Assembly: GCF_016615815.1 (NCBI RefSeq)
Contig: NZ_CP067112.1
Span: 1,116,001 to 1,180,000 of the forward strand
From: Luteimonas sp. MC1572
GTDB taxonomy: Bacteria; Pseudomonadota; Gammaproteobacteria; Xanthomonadales; Xanthomonadaceae
Reading direction: 5' to 3'
DNA: 64,000 nucleotides
Part shown: piece by piece, positions 8,668 to 19,251 of the stretch
Numbering within the stretch: position 1 is the first letter of the stretch
Layout: each line of letters starts with the position of its first letter
Notes under the pieces: model-generated
Told to the model about the DNA's origin: nothing
The model's database searches: none
What the model saw: the letters and a program-made list of their open reading frames with translations, nothing else
Made by a program: the position numbers and the translations under genes

Positions 8668-10182
8668 ATGGCCGGCGAAGCGCTGGTCCGACAACTCCTG
8701 GCCCACGCGGAGCGGCTCGCGCCGGCGTGCATCGCCGACCTCGTCGCGGTCGAAGCTGGCCGCGCACAGGCGCTGGCGCTGCGCGTCGGCCCGCTGTACG
8801 CGAGCTTCGCGCGCCAGCGCCTCGATGCGCCCACGCTCGCCACGCTTGGCGCGCTGGCCGGCCACGTGCGGCTGTCCTTGGCGCTGCGGGCGCTGGTCGA
8901 CGGCGCCACCGTCAACGCCACCGAAGGCCGCCCGGCGCTGCACACCGCGCTGCGTTCGGCGATCGGGCGCAGCAACGTCGCCCGTGATGCGCGCGCCGCG
9001 GCGCTGGCCGCGCGGGGGCAGATGGCGGCGCTTGTGGCCGGGCTGCGCGACTCGGGCGTCACCGACATCATCAACGTCGGCATCGGCGGCTCCGACCTGG
9101 GACCGCGGCTGGTGGTGGATGCGCTGAAGGACCTGCACGACGGCCGCTTCCGCATCCACTTCGTCAGCAACGTCGACGGCAGCGAGATCCAGCACGTGCT
9201 GCGCGGGCTGGACCCGGCGCGCACCGCGGCGATCCTGGTATCGAAGAGTTTCAGCACCCAGGAAACCCTGCTCAACGGCGCGGTGATCCGCGACTGGCTG
9301 GGCGGCGGCGAACGCCTGTATGCGGTGAGCGCGAATGTCGCGCGCGCCGAGGCCTTCGGCGTGGACGCGTCACGGGTGCTGCCGATATGGGACTGGGTGG
9401 GAGGCCGCTATTCGCTGTGGTCGACGGTCGGGTTCGCGATCGCGCTGGCGGTCGGCATGGACGGCTTCGACGCGCTGCTGGCAGGCGCCGCGGAGATGGA
9501 TGCGCACGCGGTCGAGGCTCCATTCGACGCCAACCTGCCGATCCGCCACGCGCTGGTCGCGGTGTGGAACCGCAACGCGCTCGGCCTGCCGACGCAGGCC
9601 GTGCTGCCCTACGACCAGCGCCTCGCGCTGCTGCCGTCATACCTGCAGCAGCTGGTGATGGAGAGCCTGGGGAAATCCGTGCGTGCCGATGGCCAGCCGC
9701 CCGGCGTGGCCACGGTGCCGGTGCTGTGGGGCGCGGCCGGCACCGGTGCGCAGCACAGCTTCTTCCAGGCGCTGCACCAGGGCACCGACGTGGTGCCGGC
9801 CGATTTCATCGGCGTGGTGCGCCCGGCGCATCCGTATCGCGAACACCATGAAGTGCTGCTCGCCAACCTGCTGGCGCAGAGCGAGGCGCTGGCCAATGGC
9901 CATGCCGATGCCGATCCGCACAAGGCCCACGCCGGTAACCGGCCGTCCACGCTGCTGCTGCTCGATGCATTGACGCCGCATGCGCTGGGCGCGCTGCTGG
10001 CGATGTACGAGCACAGCGTGTACGCCCAGTCCGTGCTGTGGGGCATCAACGCCTTCGACCAGTGGGGCGTGGAGCTGGGCAAGCGCCTGGCCGGCGAGGT
10101 GCTGCCCGCGCTGCGTGGCGAATCCGCCGCATCGGACGCGGTCACGCGCGCACTGGTCGAGGAGATCAGGGCGCGGGGATGA
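8668..10182 (+). CDS. pgi: Glucose-6-phosphate isomerase
   Basis: A 504-aa cytoplasmic enzyme interconverting glucose-6-phosphate and fructose-6-phosphate. Motifs: [13 protein letters not shown] near residue 137, [10 protein letters not shown] in the phosphate-binding region, the family signature [14 protein letters not shown] near 242-255, and GVELGKRLA near the C-terminus. It is about 45 residues shorter than E. coli Pgi, as is usual in xanthomonads. It follows panD by only 4 bp. Its 3' end overlaps the convergent queG gene by 17 bp. Confidence 0.97.
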   Translation: MAGEALVRQLLAHAERLAPACIADLVAVEAGRAQALALRVGPLYASFARQRLDAPTLATLGALAGHVRLSLALRALVDGATVNATEGRPALHTALRSAIGRSNVARDARAAALAARGQMAALVAGLRDSGVTDIINVGIGGSDLGPRLVVDALKDLHDGRFRIHFVSNVDGSEIQHVLRGLDPARTAAILVSKSFSTQETLLNGAVIRDWLGGGERLYAVSANVARAEAFGVDASRVLPIWDWVGGRYSLWSTVGFAIALAVGMDGFDALLAGAAEMDAHAVEAPFDANLPIRHALVAVWNRNALGLPTQAVLPYDQRLALLPSYLQQLVMESLGKSVRADGQPPGVATVPVLWGAAGTGAQHSFFQALHQGTDVVPADFIGVVRPAHPYREHHEVLLANLLAQSEALANGHADADPHKAHAGNRPSTLLLLDALTPHALGALLAMYEHSVYAQSVLWGINAFDQWGVELGKRLAGEVLPALRGESAASDAVTRALVEEIRARG

Positions 10183-11314
10183 GGCGCAGCGGGATGGCAC
10201 CCGCCACGCCGGCACGCAGGTCGTGTTGCGCCAGTGCCCACTCCACGTGCTCGGCCACCACCGGGTCGGCGATGTCGCGGCGCGAGGCGAGCGCCGCGAG
10301 GACCTCCGGCGCGGTCGGCGCATTGCCCAGCGCCACGGCGATGTTGCGCAGCCAGCGCCGGTAGCCGCTGCGGCGCAGCGCGCTGCCTTCGGTGCGGGTC
10401 AGGAACTCGTCCTCGGTCCACGCGAACAGCTCGGCGAGCGTCGCCTCGTCCAGGTTGTTGCGCGCGCGGAAGTCGGGCTCGTCGCTGCGCCGCGCGAACT
10501 TGTTCCACGGACACACCAGCTGGCAGTCGTCGCAGCCGAAGATGCGGTTGCCCATCAGCGGCCGCAGCGCTTCGTCGATCGCGCCGTCGTGCTCGATGGT
10601 CAGGTAGCTGATGCAGCGCCGCGCGTCGAGCACGTTGGGGGCCACGATCGCCTGCGTGGGGCAAATCTCGATGCAGCGCACGCAGCTGCCGCAGTGCGCG
10701 GTCGCCGGCGCGTCGGCCGGCAATGCCAGGTCGAGGTAGATCTCGCCGAGGAAGAACCACGAGCCGCCGTCGCGGTCGATCAGGCAGGTGTGCTTGCCGA
10801 TCCAGCCGAGGCCGGCGTTGCGCGCCAGCGCCCGTTCGAGCACCGGCGCGGAATCGACGAACACGCGGTGGCCGAACGGGCCGACTTCGGCGGCGATGCG
10901 ATCGGCCAGCGCCTGCAGCCGGTTGCGCATCAGCTTGTGGTAATCACGACCGAGCGCGTAGCGGGCGACATAGGCGCGTTGGCCATCGGCGAGCGTCGCC
11001 CACGCCTCCTGGTCGTCGCGGCGGCCGTAGTCCAGGCCCACCGACAACACGCTGACCGTACCCGGCAGCAGTTCCTGCGGCCGCGAGCGCTTGTCGCCGT
11101 GGCGCGCCATCCAGTCCATCGAGCCGTGGAAACCGCGCCCCAGCCACTCGCGCAGGTGGCCTTCGTCGGCGCCGAGGTCGACGCCTGAGATGCCGCAACG
11201 CTGGAAGCCGGCCTCGCGCACAAGGCCGCGGATGCGCGCAGCGAGCGCCAGCGCGTCGGGTGCGGAGGCGGGCTGGTGCACGCGCGCGGCTATCGGTGGT
11301 GGGGGAAGGATCAC
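10166..11314 (-). CDS. queG: Epoxyqueuosine reductase
   Basis: About 382 aa. QueG reduces epoxyqueuosine to queuosine in tRNA, using cobalamin and two 4Fe-4S clusters. Seen: the catalytic aspartate region [23 protein letters not shown], the cluster motif [13 protein letters not shown] with a further Cys in ARRCISY, and the second cluster motif [16 protein letters not shown]-like helical C-terminus follows ([15 protein letters not shown]). I give the GTG at 11314 as start (VILPPPP). A GTG at 11281 is a plausible alternative that would remove a proline-rich lead; neither has a clear ribosome binding site. It is divergent from nnr by 26 bp. Confidence 0.93.
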   Translation of the reverse strand: MILPPPPIAARVHQPASAPDALALAARIRGLVREAGFQRCGISGVDLGADEGHLREWLGRGFHGSMDWMARHGDKRSRPQELLPGTVSVLSVGLDYGRRDDQEAWATLADGQRAYVARYALGRDYHKLMRNRLQALADRIAAEVGPFGHRVFVDSAPVLERALARNAGLGWIGKHTCLIDRDGGSWFFLGEIYLDLALPADAPATAHCGSCVRCIEICPTQAIVAPNVLDARRCISYLTIEHDGAIDEALRPLMGNRIFGCDDCQLVCPWNKFARRSDEPDFRARNNLDEATLAELFAWTEDEFLTRTEGSALRRSGYRRWLRNIAVALGNAPTAPEVLAALASRRDIADPVVAEHVEWALAQHDLRAGVAGAIPLRLIPAP

Positions 11315-11320
11315 GGTGCC

Positions 11321-11333
11321 GCAAGTATAGAAT
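11321..11333 (+). promoter_or_regulatory. GCAAGTATAGAAT promoter-like element directly before nnr
   Basis: GCAAGTATAGAAT contains the -10-like TAGAAT (11328-11333). It ends seven bases before the nnr ATG and no Shine-Dalgarno is visible, so transcription may begin at the start codon. The GCAAGTA part recurs in the dapA upstream region. Confidence 0.45.
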
Positions 11334-11340
11334 CCCCGCC

Positions 11341-12840
11341 ATGGATGCCCCTGCAACCATCGCCGGGACGCCCCTGCACGACATCGCGGCCGTGCGCCTG
11401 CTCGAGGCCCGGGCCATCGCGGCGCTGGGCGGCGACGCCTTCGAGCTGATGTGCCGCGCCGGGGTGTCGGCCTGGCGCTTCGCGCTGCGCCACTGGCCGC
11501 AGGCACAGCGGGTGCTGGTGCTGTGCGGGCCGGGGAACAACGGTGGCGACGGCTACGTGTTCGCGCGCCATGCGCTGGAATCCGGTCGCGAAGTGCGCGT
11601 GCTCCATGCCGCCGGCCACGAAGCGCGAAGTCCGCTGGCGTTGCGCGCGCGGGCCGATTACGAAGCCGCCGGTGGACGGGTCGATGTCGCCGGTGACGTG
11701 CTTCCGGGGTGCGACCTGGTGGTGGACGCGCTGTTCGGCATCGGTCTCGGCGGCGCCCCGGATGCCACCACTGCGGCGCTGCTCGAAGCGATCGACGCGC
11801 TCGATGCCGACGTGCTGTCGCTCGACGTGCCCTCGGGCATCTACGCCGCCCGCGGCGATGCCGCAGGCGCCGCGGTCCACGCCACGCGCACGCTGCAGTT
11901 CCTCGCCGAGCATGCCGGCCTGCGCAGCGGGCACGCGCTGGAGTACACCGGCGCGCTGGCGCTGGCCACCCTCGACATTCCCGGTGAGGTGCGCAGCGGC
12001 GTCGAGGCCTGTGCGCGCCTGTTGTCGCCCACGGCGGACGTGCTTGCGGCAGCCCTGCCGCCGCGCCGCCGCAACGCCCACAAGGGCGATTCCGGCCACG
12101 TGCTGGTCGTGGGCGGCGACCACGGCACGGGTGGCGCAGTGATCATCGCGGCCGCGGCGGCGCTGCGGGCCGGTGCGGGGCTCGTGTCGGTCGCCACGCG
12201 CGAAGCGCACGTATCGGCGCTGCTGGCCCGCGCGCCCGAGGCCATGGCGCATGGCGGCGATGATCCGGACGCATGGTCCGCGCTGTGCGCGGCAGCGAGT
12301 GTGTGCGCGGTCGGCCCCGGGCTTGGCCGGACGGCGTGGGCGCGCCGCCTGCTCGACGTGGCGCTCGCCTCCGGCACGCCGCTGGTGCTCGATGCCGACG
12401 CCCTCAACCTGCTTGCGGAAGCGCCGCGCGTGCTGCCGCCGTCCACGATCGTCACCCCGCATCCCGGCGAGGCCGCGCGGCTGCTAGGCAGTACCGCCGC
12501 CGATGTCCAGGGCGACCGCTTCGGCGCCGTGCGCGCGCTGCGTGAGCGGCTGGGCTGCGTGGTGGTGCTGAAAGGCGCGGGCACGCTGGTCGCTGCGCCA
12601 GGACGCGACATCATGGTCATCGATGCCGGCAATCCGGGCATGGCGGTTGGCGGCATGGGCGATGCGCTGACCGGGGTCGTCGCCGCCCTGTGCGCGCAGG
12701 GACATGTGCCTGCCGATGCCGCCGCCCTTGGCGCGCTGCTGCATGGCGTGGCCGGCGATCGCGCCGCTGCCGAGGGCGGGGCGCGTGGGCTGCTGCCATC
12801 CGACCTCATCGACGCGCTGCGGCGGAGCGTGAATCCATGA
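11341..12840 (+). CDS. nnr: Bifunctional NAD(P)HX epimerase / ADP-dependent NAD(P)HX dehydratase
   Basis: A 499-aa metabolite-repair enzyme that restores NADH and NADPH after spontaneous hydration. The N-terminal YjeF epimerase domain (about 1-220) has LCGPGNNGGDGYVFAR. The C-terminal ribokinase-like dehydratase domain (about 230-495) has GDSGHVLVVGGD and the catalytic NPGMAVGGMGDALTG. Both halves are intact. Its stop overlaps the tsaE start by four bases (ATGA). The fused nnr followed by tsaE and amiC is the same order as in E. coli (yjeF-tsaE-amiB-mutL). Confidence 0.96.
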   Translation: MDAPATIAGTPLHDIAAVRLLEARAIAALGGDAFELMCRAGVSAWRFALRHWPQAQRVLVLCGPGNNGGDGYVFARHALESGREVRVLHAAGHEARSPLALRARADYEAAGGRVDVAGDVLPGCDLVVDALFGIGLGGAPDATTAALLEAIDALDADVLSLDVPSGIYAARGDAAGAAVHATRTLQFLAEHAGLRSGHALEYTGALALATLDIPGEVRSGVEACARLLSPTADVLAAALPPRRRNAHKGDSGHVLVVGGDHGTGGAVIIAAAAALRAGAGLVSVATREAHVSALLARAPEAMAHGGDDPDAWSALCAAASVCAVGPGLGRTAWARRLLDVALASGTPLVLDADALNLLAEAPRVLPPSTIVTPHPGEAARLLGSTAADVQGDRFGAVRALRERLGCVVVLKGAGTLVAAPGRDIMVIDAGNPGMAVGGMGDALTGVVAALCAQGHVPADAAALGALLHGVAGDRAAAEGGARGLLPSDLIDALRRSVNP

Positions 12841-13331
12841 GCACGGCGATGCGCGAGCTGCACCTGGCGGATGAAGCGGCGACCGCTGCGCTGGCTGCAG
12901 CGCTGGCCGCATCGCAGCCGCCGCGTGCGGTGGTCCACCTGCATGGCGATCTCGGCGCCGGGAAATCGACGCTGGCGCGCGCCTGGCTGCGCGCGCTGGG
13001 CGTGACCGGCGCGGTGCGGAGCCCCACCTACACGCTGGTCGAGCGCTATCCGCTGGCCGGCGGCGGCGAGGCGCTGCATCTGGACCTGTACCGGATCGGG
13101 GACGCCGGCGAGCTCGAGTTCCTCGGCCTGGACGACAGCGACGCCTGTCTGTGGCTGGTGGAATGGCCGGAGCGCGGGCTGGCGGCACTGCCGCGCGCGG
13201 ATCTGGTGGTCTCGCTGGCGGTGGAGGGCGAGGGGCGACGTTGCCGTCTTGACGCGGCCACGGACGCCGGGACCTCCTGGCTCGCCGCGCTGGATGCCGG
13301 GTTGCCGTTCTTTCCTGAACCGTGCCCATAG
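12837..13331 (+). CDS. tsaE: tRNA threonylcarbamoyladenosine biosynthesis ATPase TsaE
   Basis: A 164-aa P-loop ATPase that works with TsaB, TsaC and TsaD to make the t6A modification at position 37 of ANN-decoding tRNAs. The Walker A motif is GDLGAGKST (about residues 38-46). The family segments SPTYTLVE and HLDLYRI follow, and the WPERG motif is near residue 110. It is translationally coupled to nnr. tcdA, another t6A-pathway gene, begins at the right edge of this window but is not adjacent. Confidence 0.95.
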   Translation: MSTAMRELHLADEAATAALAAALAASQPPRAVVHLHGDLGAGKSTLARAWLRALGVTGAVRSPTYTLVERYPLAGGGEALHLDLYRIGDAGELEFLGLDDSDACLWLVEWPERGLAALPRADLVVSLAVEGEGRRCRLDAATDAGTSWLAALDAGLPFFPEPCP

Positions 13332-13406
13332 GAAGGTGGGGCAGGCCACGGATTACAAAGGGAAAAGAGGTTGCAAACATTCCGTTATGGTGATTGACTG
13401 ATTGCC

Positions 13407-14933
13407 ATGCGCGCCCGGGGAATCAACCTCCAGCAGATCCTGCTCGGTGCGGCCCTCTTGGCCGCACTGCTGTGGAACCTTGCCCACGCTGCCGAAATCA
13501 AGGGCTTGCGCGTCGATACCGGCCCCACCGGCACGCGTGCCGAGCTGCAGCTGGACACGCAGGCCGAATTCAAGCTCATCAACCTCGCCAATCCGGACCG
13601 GCTGGTCGTCGACCTGCCGGGCAGCGGGCTGGCGCGCGGGTTTTCTCTGCCGGCGGCGGTGGGCGTGGTGAAGGCGGTGCGCAGTGGCCAGCCGGTGCCC
13701 GGCACCACGCGCATCGTGTTCGACCTGGCGTCCCCGGTGGTGGTGTTGAACCCGCGGCTCGAGGCCGCGGGCGACGGCAGCCGCCTGGTTCTGGAGTGGC
13801 CGGGGGACATGGGGAACGACCCGATCGCCAGGATCGCCGCGGCCGCGCAGGGCGGTACGGTCCAGCCCGCGGCCAGTGCAGGCGACAACGGCGCGGCGCC
13901 GCAGGCGTCGCCGCCCGCACCCGACCCGTCCGCGGCGTCAGCGGCCGCGACTTCGCGACTGATCGCGGGCCTGCCGCCCGTCGACACGCCGCCGCCCGCG
14001 GCTGTCGCCCGGGCGCAATCGAATCCGGCACGTTCCGCACCGCCTGCGGGCGTCCGCCCCGGGGCGCCGTCCGTGCCGACCACGGTCGCCACCGGCGTGC
14101 CCGCGCGCGTCGCGTCGGCCAACGCGACGACCGCCGCGGCGGCCGCGAACAAGCCCCAGCCGGCCGCCGCTGGCCGACCGCTGGTGATCGCGATCGACGC
14201 CGGCCATGGCGGCCAGGACCCCGGTGCCGTGGGCCCGACCGGCAAGCGCGAGAAGGACATCACCCTGGCCATCGCCCGCGAGCTCGCGCGGCAGATCAAC
14301 GCCACGCCCGGCCTCAAGGCGCACCTGGTGCGCGACGCCGACGTGTTCATCCCGCTCAACCGCCGCGCGCAGCTGGCGCGCACCGCAGGCGCGGACCTGT
14401 TCATCTCCATCCATGCCGATGCCGCCGAAAACCGCAACGCCAAGGGCTCGTCGGTGTACGTGCTCTCGCTGAAGGGCGCGTCCTCGCAGCGCGCGCGCTG
14501 GCTGGCGGACAAGGAAAACGCCGCCGACCTGATCGGCGGGGGCAAGCTGCCCACGTCCGACAGCATGCTGACCAACGTGCTGCTCGACCTGACCCAGAGC
14601 GGGCAGATGAAGGCTTCGGAAGATGCCGGCAACCACATCCTCGACGGCCTCAAGCGCATCGGCAACAACCACAAGCCGCACATCGAGCGCGCCAACTTCG
14701 CCGTGCTGCGCACCTCCGACATACCGGCGATGCTGGTCGAAACCGCGTTCCTCTCCAATCCGGAAGAAGAAAAGCGCCTGATCGACCCGCAGTTCCAGGC
14801 CAACGTGGCGCGCGCGGTGCTGGACGGGGTCAAGACCTACTTCACCAGCCAGCCACCGCCGGGCACGCTGTTCGCCGCGCGCGTGGCCTCGGCCCAGGCT
14901 TCGTCCGCGGCAGCGAGCGGCGGCAGCCGCTGA
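13407..14933 (+). CDS. amiC: N-acetylmuramoyl-L-alanine amidase with AMIN domain (AmiC-type)
   Basis: A 508-aa periplasmic amidase that cleaves septal peptidoglycan during cell separation. An N-terminal signal (residues 1-28, cleavage near AHA-AE) leads to an AMIN domain (about 30-130). A Pro/Ala-rich linker (about 140-255) follows. The zinc amidase domain (about 260-480) has [12 protein letters not shown], the glutamate in [14 protein letters not shown] and VETAFLSN, so the usual His-Glu-His ligands and catalytic Glu are all present. A C-terminal Ser/Ala tail follows. In E. coli such enzymes need EnvC or NlpD as activators; none is visible here. mutL follows. Confidence 0.95.
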   Translation: MRARGINLQQILLGAALLAALLWNLAHAAEIKGLRVDTGPTGTRAELQLDTQAEFKLINLANPDRLVVDLPGSGLARGFSLPAAVGVVKAVRSGQPVPGTTRIVFDLASPVVVLNPRLEAAGDGSRLVLEWPGDMGNDPIARIAAAAQGGTVQPAASAGDNGAAPQASPPAPDPSAASAAATSRLIAGLPPVDTPPPAAVARAQSNPARSAPPAGVRPGAPSVPTTVATGVPARVASANATTAAAAANKPQPAAAGRPLVIAIDAGHGGQDPGAVGPTGKREKDITLAIARELARQINATPGLKAHLVRDADVFIPLNRRAQLARTAGADLFISIHADAAENRNAKGSSVYVLSLKGASSQRARWLADKENAADLIGGGKLPTSDSMLTNVLLDLTQSGQMKASEDAGNHILDGLKRIGNNHKPHIERANFAVLRTSDIPAMLVETAFLSNPEEEKRLIDPQFQANVARAVLDGVKTYFTSQPPPGTLFAARVASAQASSAAASGGSR

Positions 14934-14994
14934 AGCTCGCTTATCATCGCGTCTGGCCCACAGAGCCGGACGCGTCGCGGCCGGCGCCGATACC

Positions 14995-16860
14995 TTGAGC
15001 ATCCGCCAGCTACCCGACACCCTCGTCAACCAGATCGCCGCAGGCGAAGTCATCGAACGCCCCGCGTCGGTGGTCAAGGAACTGGTCGAAAACGCGCTCG
15101 ACGCCGGCGCGCGCCGCGTCGACATCGACATCGAGGAAGGCGGGGTGCGCCTGGTGCGCGTGCGCGACGACGGCGGTGGCGTGGAGCCAGCGCAGCTGCC
15201 GCTGGCGATCTCGCGCCACGCCACCAGCAAGATCGCCTCGCTCGACGACCTGGAAGTGGTGGCCACGCTCGGCTTCCGCGGCGAGGCCCTGCCGTCGATC
15301 GCCTCCGTCAGCCGCTTCACCATCACCTCGCGGCGCGAAGGCCAGGCGCACGGCGCCAGCCTGCAGGTCGATGGCGGCCAGGTCGGCGACGTCGCGCCGA
15401 GCGCGCATCCGGTCGGTACCACGGTCGAGGTGCGCGACCTGTTCTTCAACGTGCCGGCGCGGCGCAAGTTCCTGCGCGCCGAACGCACCGAGCTCGGGCA
15501 CATCGAGGAGTGGCTGCGTTCGCTCGCACTCGCACGCCCCGACGTGGAGCTGCGGATCGCGCACAACGGCCGGCCGTCGCGGCGCTATCGCGGCGGCGAC
15601 CTGGCCGGCAACGCCGCGGCGGGCGAGCGGCTGGTGGAAACGCTCGGCGACGGCTTCGCGCAGCAGGCGTTGCGCGTGGACCATGCCGTCAGCGCGCGCG
15701 AGGCCGGCGACGGCAGCGTGGCGCCGGCGCTGCGCGTGCACGGCTGGATCGCGCAGCCCACCTACTCGCGCGCCAGTGCCGACCAGCAGTACCTCTACGT
15801 CAACGGCCGCGCAGTGCGTGATCGCAGCGTCGCGCACGCGGTGAAGCAAGCGTATGCCGACGTGCTGTTCCACGGCCGCCAGCCGGCGTACGTGCTGTTC
15901 CTCGAGATCGACCCGGCGCGCGTGGATGTCAACGTGCATCCGGCCAAGCACGAGGTGCGCTTCCGCGACGCGCGGCTGGTGCACGATTTCGTTTATCGCG
16001 CGCTGCACGCGGCGCTGGCGGAGACGCGCGCCGGCAACGCGCCGCTGGTTGCCGCGGTGGGCGTGCAGGCCGAGGTATCGCGCGAACTGGCCGCGCAGGT
16101 CTCCTCGCAATCGCACCTGTCACTGGGCCTTGAGCAGGCGCGCGATGCGTACGCCGCGCTGTACGGCGCCGCGCTCCACGCCGGCGCCGTGTCGGCCGTG
16201 TCCGAAGGCGGCACGGCGGCGTGGCCTGCATTCCCGGCGACGGCGCAGCCGTTGCCCGCGACCGGCGAGGACGGCATTCCACCGCTGGGGTTCGCGCTTG
16301 CCCAGCTGCACGGCATCTTCATCCTCAGCGAAGCCGCCGACGGGCTGGTGGTGGTGGACATGCACGCCGCGCACGAGCGCATCGGCTACGAAAAGCTCAA
16401 GAACGCCCACGACGGCGCCGGCGTGCGCGTGCAGCCGCTGCTGGTGCCGCAGCCGGTGGCGGTGAGCGAACGCGAGGCCGACATCGCCGAGCGCGAGGCG
16501 GCCACGCTCGGCGAGCTCGGCTTCGAGGTGTCTCGCACCGGGCCGCAGTCGCTGCTGCTGCGCGGGGTGCCGGCGCTGCTCGCGCAGGGCGACAGCGAAG
16601 CGCTGCTGCGCGACGTGCTGGCCGACCTGCGCGAGCATGGCGCCAGCCGCCGCGTGCGCGCGGCGCGCGACGAACTGCTCTCCACCATGGCCTGCCACGG
16701 TGCAGTGCGCGCCAATCGCCGGCTGACGATCGCCGAAATGAACGGCCTGCTGCGCGACATGGAGGCTACCGAGCGCTCCGGGCAATGCAATCACGGGCGT
16801 CCCACGTGGACGCGTTTCTCGCTCGCCGATATCGACCGCTGGTTCCTGAGGGGACGTTGA
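14995..16860 (+). CDS. mutL: DNA mismatch repair protein MutL
   Basis: A 621-aa GHKL ATPase that couples MutS mismatch recognition to downstream repair. The N-terminal ATPase shows [20 protein letters not shown] and [10 protein letters not shown]; the transducer domain follows to about residue 330. A variable linker and the C-terminal dimerisation domain (about 425-621) follow, including QAHG-type [12 protein letters not shown] and the [12 protein letters not shown] segment. There is no DQHAxxxEx(4)E endonuclease motif as found in non-E. coli-type MutL; the equivalent [14 protein letters not shown] is of the methyl-directed type. The start is a TTG at 14995 giving [10 protein letters not shown]. 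No mutS is in the window. Confidence 0.96.
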   Translation: MSIRQLPDTLVNQIAAGEVIERPASVVKELVENALDAGARRVDIDIEEGGVRLVRVRDDGGGVEPAQLPLAISRHATSKIASLDDLEVVATLGFRGEALPSIASVSRFTITSRREGQAHGASLQVDGGQVGDVAPSAHPVGTTVEVRDLFFNVPARRKFLRAERTELGHIEEWLRSLALARPDVELRIAHNGRPSRRYRGGDLAGNAAAGERLVETLGDGFAQQALRVDHAVSAREAGDGSVAPALRVHGWIAQPTYSRASADQQYLYVNGRAVRDRSVAHAVKQAYADVLFHGRQPAYVLFLEIDPARVDVNVHPAKHEVRFRDARLVHDFVYRALHAALAETRAGNAPLVAAVGVQAEVSRELAAQVSSQSHLSLGLEQARDAYAALYGAALHAGAVSAVSEGGTAAWPAFPATAQPLPATGEDGIPPLGFALAQLHGIFILSEAADGLVVVDMHAAHERIGYEKLKNAHDGAGVRVQPLLVPQPVAVSEREADIAEREAATLGELGFEVSRTGPQSLLLRGVPALLAQGDSEALLRDVLADLREHGASRRVRAARDELLSTMACHGAVRANRRLTIAEMNGLLRDMEATERSGQCNHGRPTWTRFSLADIDRWFLRGR

Positions 16861-17813
16861 TGACCCGACACATGACACGCGCCGGAACGGCCGCGGCAAC
16901 GCTTGCCGCGGCACTCGCGCTCTCCGCGTGTGACCGCACGCCACCCGCGGCGGAAGCCGATGCCCAGCGTCCGCCGACCAGCCAGGCGATGATCTCCACC
17001 GAAGCGGAGTGGCGCGCCGAGCGCCGCGCGCGCCTGGTGGCGGAGGACGGCTGGACCAGCCTCATCGGCCTGCACTGGCTGGAGCTGCGCGCGCACTACG
17101 TCGGCAGCGACGCCACCAGCGGGATCCGTCTCGCCAACGGCCCGCCCAAGCTCGGGCTCGTGCAGCGCGACGGCGACCGCGTGTATTTCACGCCCGAGCG
17201 CGACGTGGCGGTGACGCTGGACGGCGCACCGCTCAAGGGGCGGGCCGAGCTGCACGACGACCACGCGGAAGCGCCCGGCGTGCTCGGCTTCGACGACGGC
17301 AAGGGCGTGTTGACGGTCCTCCGTCGCGGTCAGCGCAAGGCGCTGCGCGTGCGCCATGCCGACGCTGCCACGCGCGCCGGCTTCGGAAGCATCGAGTACT
17401 GGCCGGTGGATCCCGGCTGGCTGGTCGACGCACGCTTCATCGCCCATCCGGCTGGCCGCACCATCGAGATCGCCAGCATCACCGGCGGCGTGGAGCCGAT
17501 GGCCAACCCGGGCGTCGTGGAGTTCGAACGCGACGGCACCGCGTACCGCCTGGAGGCGCTCGACGGCGGCGAAGGCGGCCTCTTCCTGATCCTGGCCGAC
17601 CGCACCAGCGGCCACGGCAGCTATGGCGCCGGCCGCTACCTCGACGTCGCAGCGCCGGATGCGACGGGCAGGGTGAGCCTCAACTTCAACCGCGCCTACA
17701 ATCCACCCTGTGCGTTCACGCCGTTCGCCACCTGCCCCCTGCCGCCGCCGGAGAACCGCCTGGACCTGGCGGTGACCGCGGGCGAAATGGCCTACGCCGC
17801 ACCCGCCAACTGA
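16860..17813 (+). CDS. DUF1684 lipoprotein
   Basis: A 317-aa predicted lipoprotein. The signal peptide ends ALSACD with Cys near residue 25; Asp directly after Cys would, by the E. coli +2 rule, favour inner-membrane retention. The mature part is a DUF1684 domain, including WTSLIGLHWLE near residue 60 and a conserved C-terminal NFNRAYNPPCAFTPFATCPLP segment with two cysteines. The start ATG at 16860 shares a base with the mutL stop (TGATG), so translation is probably coupled. The function of DUF1684 is not established. Confidence 0.88.
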   Translation: MTRHMTRAGTAAATLAAALALSACDRTPPAAEADAQRPPTSQAMISTEAEWRAERRARLVAEDGWTSLIGLHWLELRAHYVGSDATSGIRLANGPPKLGLVQRDGDRVYFTPERDVAVTLDGAPLKGRAELHDDHAEAPGVLGFDDGKGVLTVLRRGQRKALRVRHADAATRAGFGSIEYWPVDPGWLVDARFIAHPAGRTIEIASITGGVEPMANPGVVEFERDGTAYRLEALDGGEGGLFLILADRTSGHGSYGAGRYLDVAAPDATGRVSLNFNRAYNPPCAFTPFATCPLPPPENRLDLAVTAGEMAYAAPAN

Positions 17814-17835
17814 ACCCACGAACATCAGGAACGCC

Positions 17836-18816
17836 ATGCCCCTCATCGGACGCCGCCTCGCCACGCCGCTGCTTGCCGCCACCCTCGCCATGTTCCTGCT
17901 GCCGGGCGCCGCGGCGCGCGACGCGACACAGGCCACCAGGCCCGCCGCGGCGCACACCGCGCCGGTGCCGCTGCTGTGGAAGGTCTCCGACGACGACAAC
18001 GCGCTGTACCTGCTCGGCTCGTTCCACCTGCTGATGCCCGACGACTACCCGCTGTCGTCGGACGTCGACCTTGCATTCGCCGATGCCGAGAAGGTGCTGT
18101 TCGAGCTCTCGCCGGAGGAGATGGCCTCACCGCAGCTCGGGCTGCAGATGGCGCAAGCCGCGATGCGCACCGACGGCACCACGCTGGACAGCCAGTTGCC
18201 TGCCGACCTGGCCAGGAAGCTCGCGTCGTGGTCGGAAACCAATGCCGGACAGTTGGCCAAGCTGGGCATGGCGCCGGCCATGCTGCAGATGTTCGAGCCG
18301 TGGTTCGCCGGCCTGATGATCACCATCTCGCAGCTGACCGGCTATGGCCTCGACCCCGCATTGGGCCTCGATGCGCACATCGCGGCGCTCGCCGGGACCG
18401 CGCAGAAGCCGACCGCCGGACTTGAGAGCGGCGCACAGCAGATTGCCTTCCTCGACGGCATGGGCGCCGACGAGCAGCTGCAGATGCTGTCCGATGCGAT
18501 CGACCAGGGCGCGGCCGGGCGCGAGGAAATGATGGCGCTGCACGCCGCCTGGCGCGCGGGCGATGTCGACCTGATCCTGCGCGAGATGGTGGCGGAGATG
18601 CGCCGGGAATATCCCGAGCTCTACCGCGTCATCAACGTGGAGCGCAACGACGCCTGGCTCCCGAAGCTGGAGCAGCGGCTGCGCGAGGACGGCAGCGACG
18701 ACACCCTGGTGGTGGTCGGCGCGATGCACCTGCTGGGCGAGGACGGCGTGGTCGAGAAGCTGCGCGCCAGGGGCTACCAGGTGGAGCGCATCTGCTCGGC
18801 CTGCACTCAGCCCTGA
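17836..18816 (+). CDS. TraB/GumN family protein
   Basis: A 326-aa exported protein: a signal peptide (residues 1-27, cleavage near GAAARD) precedes a TraB/GumN-like domain. It has the N-terminal [15 protein letters not shown] segment and the C-terminal [18 protein letters not shown] segment. The two conserved histidines in these blocks are the family's hallmark and resemble the metal-binding residues of the distantly related Tiki proteases. GumN of Xanthomonas is encoded in the xanthan locus, but no gum genes are here, so no role in polysaccharide is implied. The 3' end overlaps rsxB by 10 bp. Confidence 0.9.
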   Translation: MPLIGRRLATPLLAATLAMFLLPGAAARDATQATRPAAAHTAPVPLLWKVSDDDNALYLLGSFHLLMPDDYPLSSDVDLAFADAEKVLFELSPEEMASPQLGLQMAQAAMRTDGTTLDSQLPADLARKLASWSETNAGQLAKLGMAPAMLQMFEPWFAGLMITISQLTGYGLDPALGLDAHIAALAGTAQKPTAGLESGAQQIAFLDGMGADEQLQMLSDAIDQGAAGREEMMALHAAWRAGDVDLILREMVAEMRREYPELYRVINVERNDAWLPKLEQRLREDGSDDTLVVVGAMHLLGEDGVVEKLRARGYQVERICSACTQP

Positions 18817-19238
18817 TGCGGTAGGGCAGGTGCTGGCCGCGCGGCCAGCATCACGATGCAGTCCACCGGGCAGGCCGGCACGCACAGCCGGCAGCCGGTG
18901 CACAGCGGCTCGATGACCACGTGCATGTGCTTGCCGGCGCCGACGATGGCGTCCACCGGGCAGGCCTGGATGCATTTCGTGCAGCCGATGCAGTCGGCTT
19001 CGATGACCAGTGCCACCTCGGGCGCAGCCTGCAGGCCAAGCGCGCGATCGTAGGGAATGGCCTCCGTGCCGAGCACGCGGGCCAGCGCCCGCGCCCCGGC
19101 ATCACCGCCCGGCGGGCAGCGGTCGGTGCCGGCCTGGCCGGCGGCCATGGCTTCGGCGTAGGGCCGGCAGCCCGCGTAGCCGCACTGGCCGCACTGGGTC
19201 TGCGGCAGGATGCGATCGAGGCGTGCGCTGAGGTCCAT
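18807..19238 (-). CDS. rsxB: RnfB/RsxB-type iron-sulfur protein, short form
   Basis: A 143-aa electron-transfer protein. The N-terminal Fe-S domain has [16 protein letters not shown] and a further Cys in RCPPGG (about residues 15-46). Two 4Fe-4S motifs follow: [14 protein letters not shown] and [14 protein letters not shown]. It lacks the N-terminal membrane segment of full RnfB (E. coli RsxB is 192 aa), and no other rnf/rsx subunits are nearby. It lies 13 bp downstream of metG, so it is probably in a metG operon, an arrangement common in xanthomonads. It may be a soluble ferredoxin rather than part of a membrane complex; that is inference. Confidence 0.9.
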   Translation of the reverse strand: MDLSARLDRILPQTQCGQCGYAGCRPYAEAMAAGQAGTDRCPPGGDAGARALARVLGTEAIPYDRALGLQAAPEVALVIEADCIGCTKCIQACPVDAIVGAGKHMHVVIEPLCTGCRLCVPACPVDCIVMLAARPAPALPHQG

Positions 19239-19251
19239 CGCCCCGGGGCTG

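Noticed and set aside
17836..18816. GumN as a sign of a xanthan cluster
   Set aside because: No other gum genes are present. TraB/GumN domains occur widely outside that locus.
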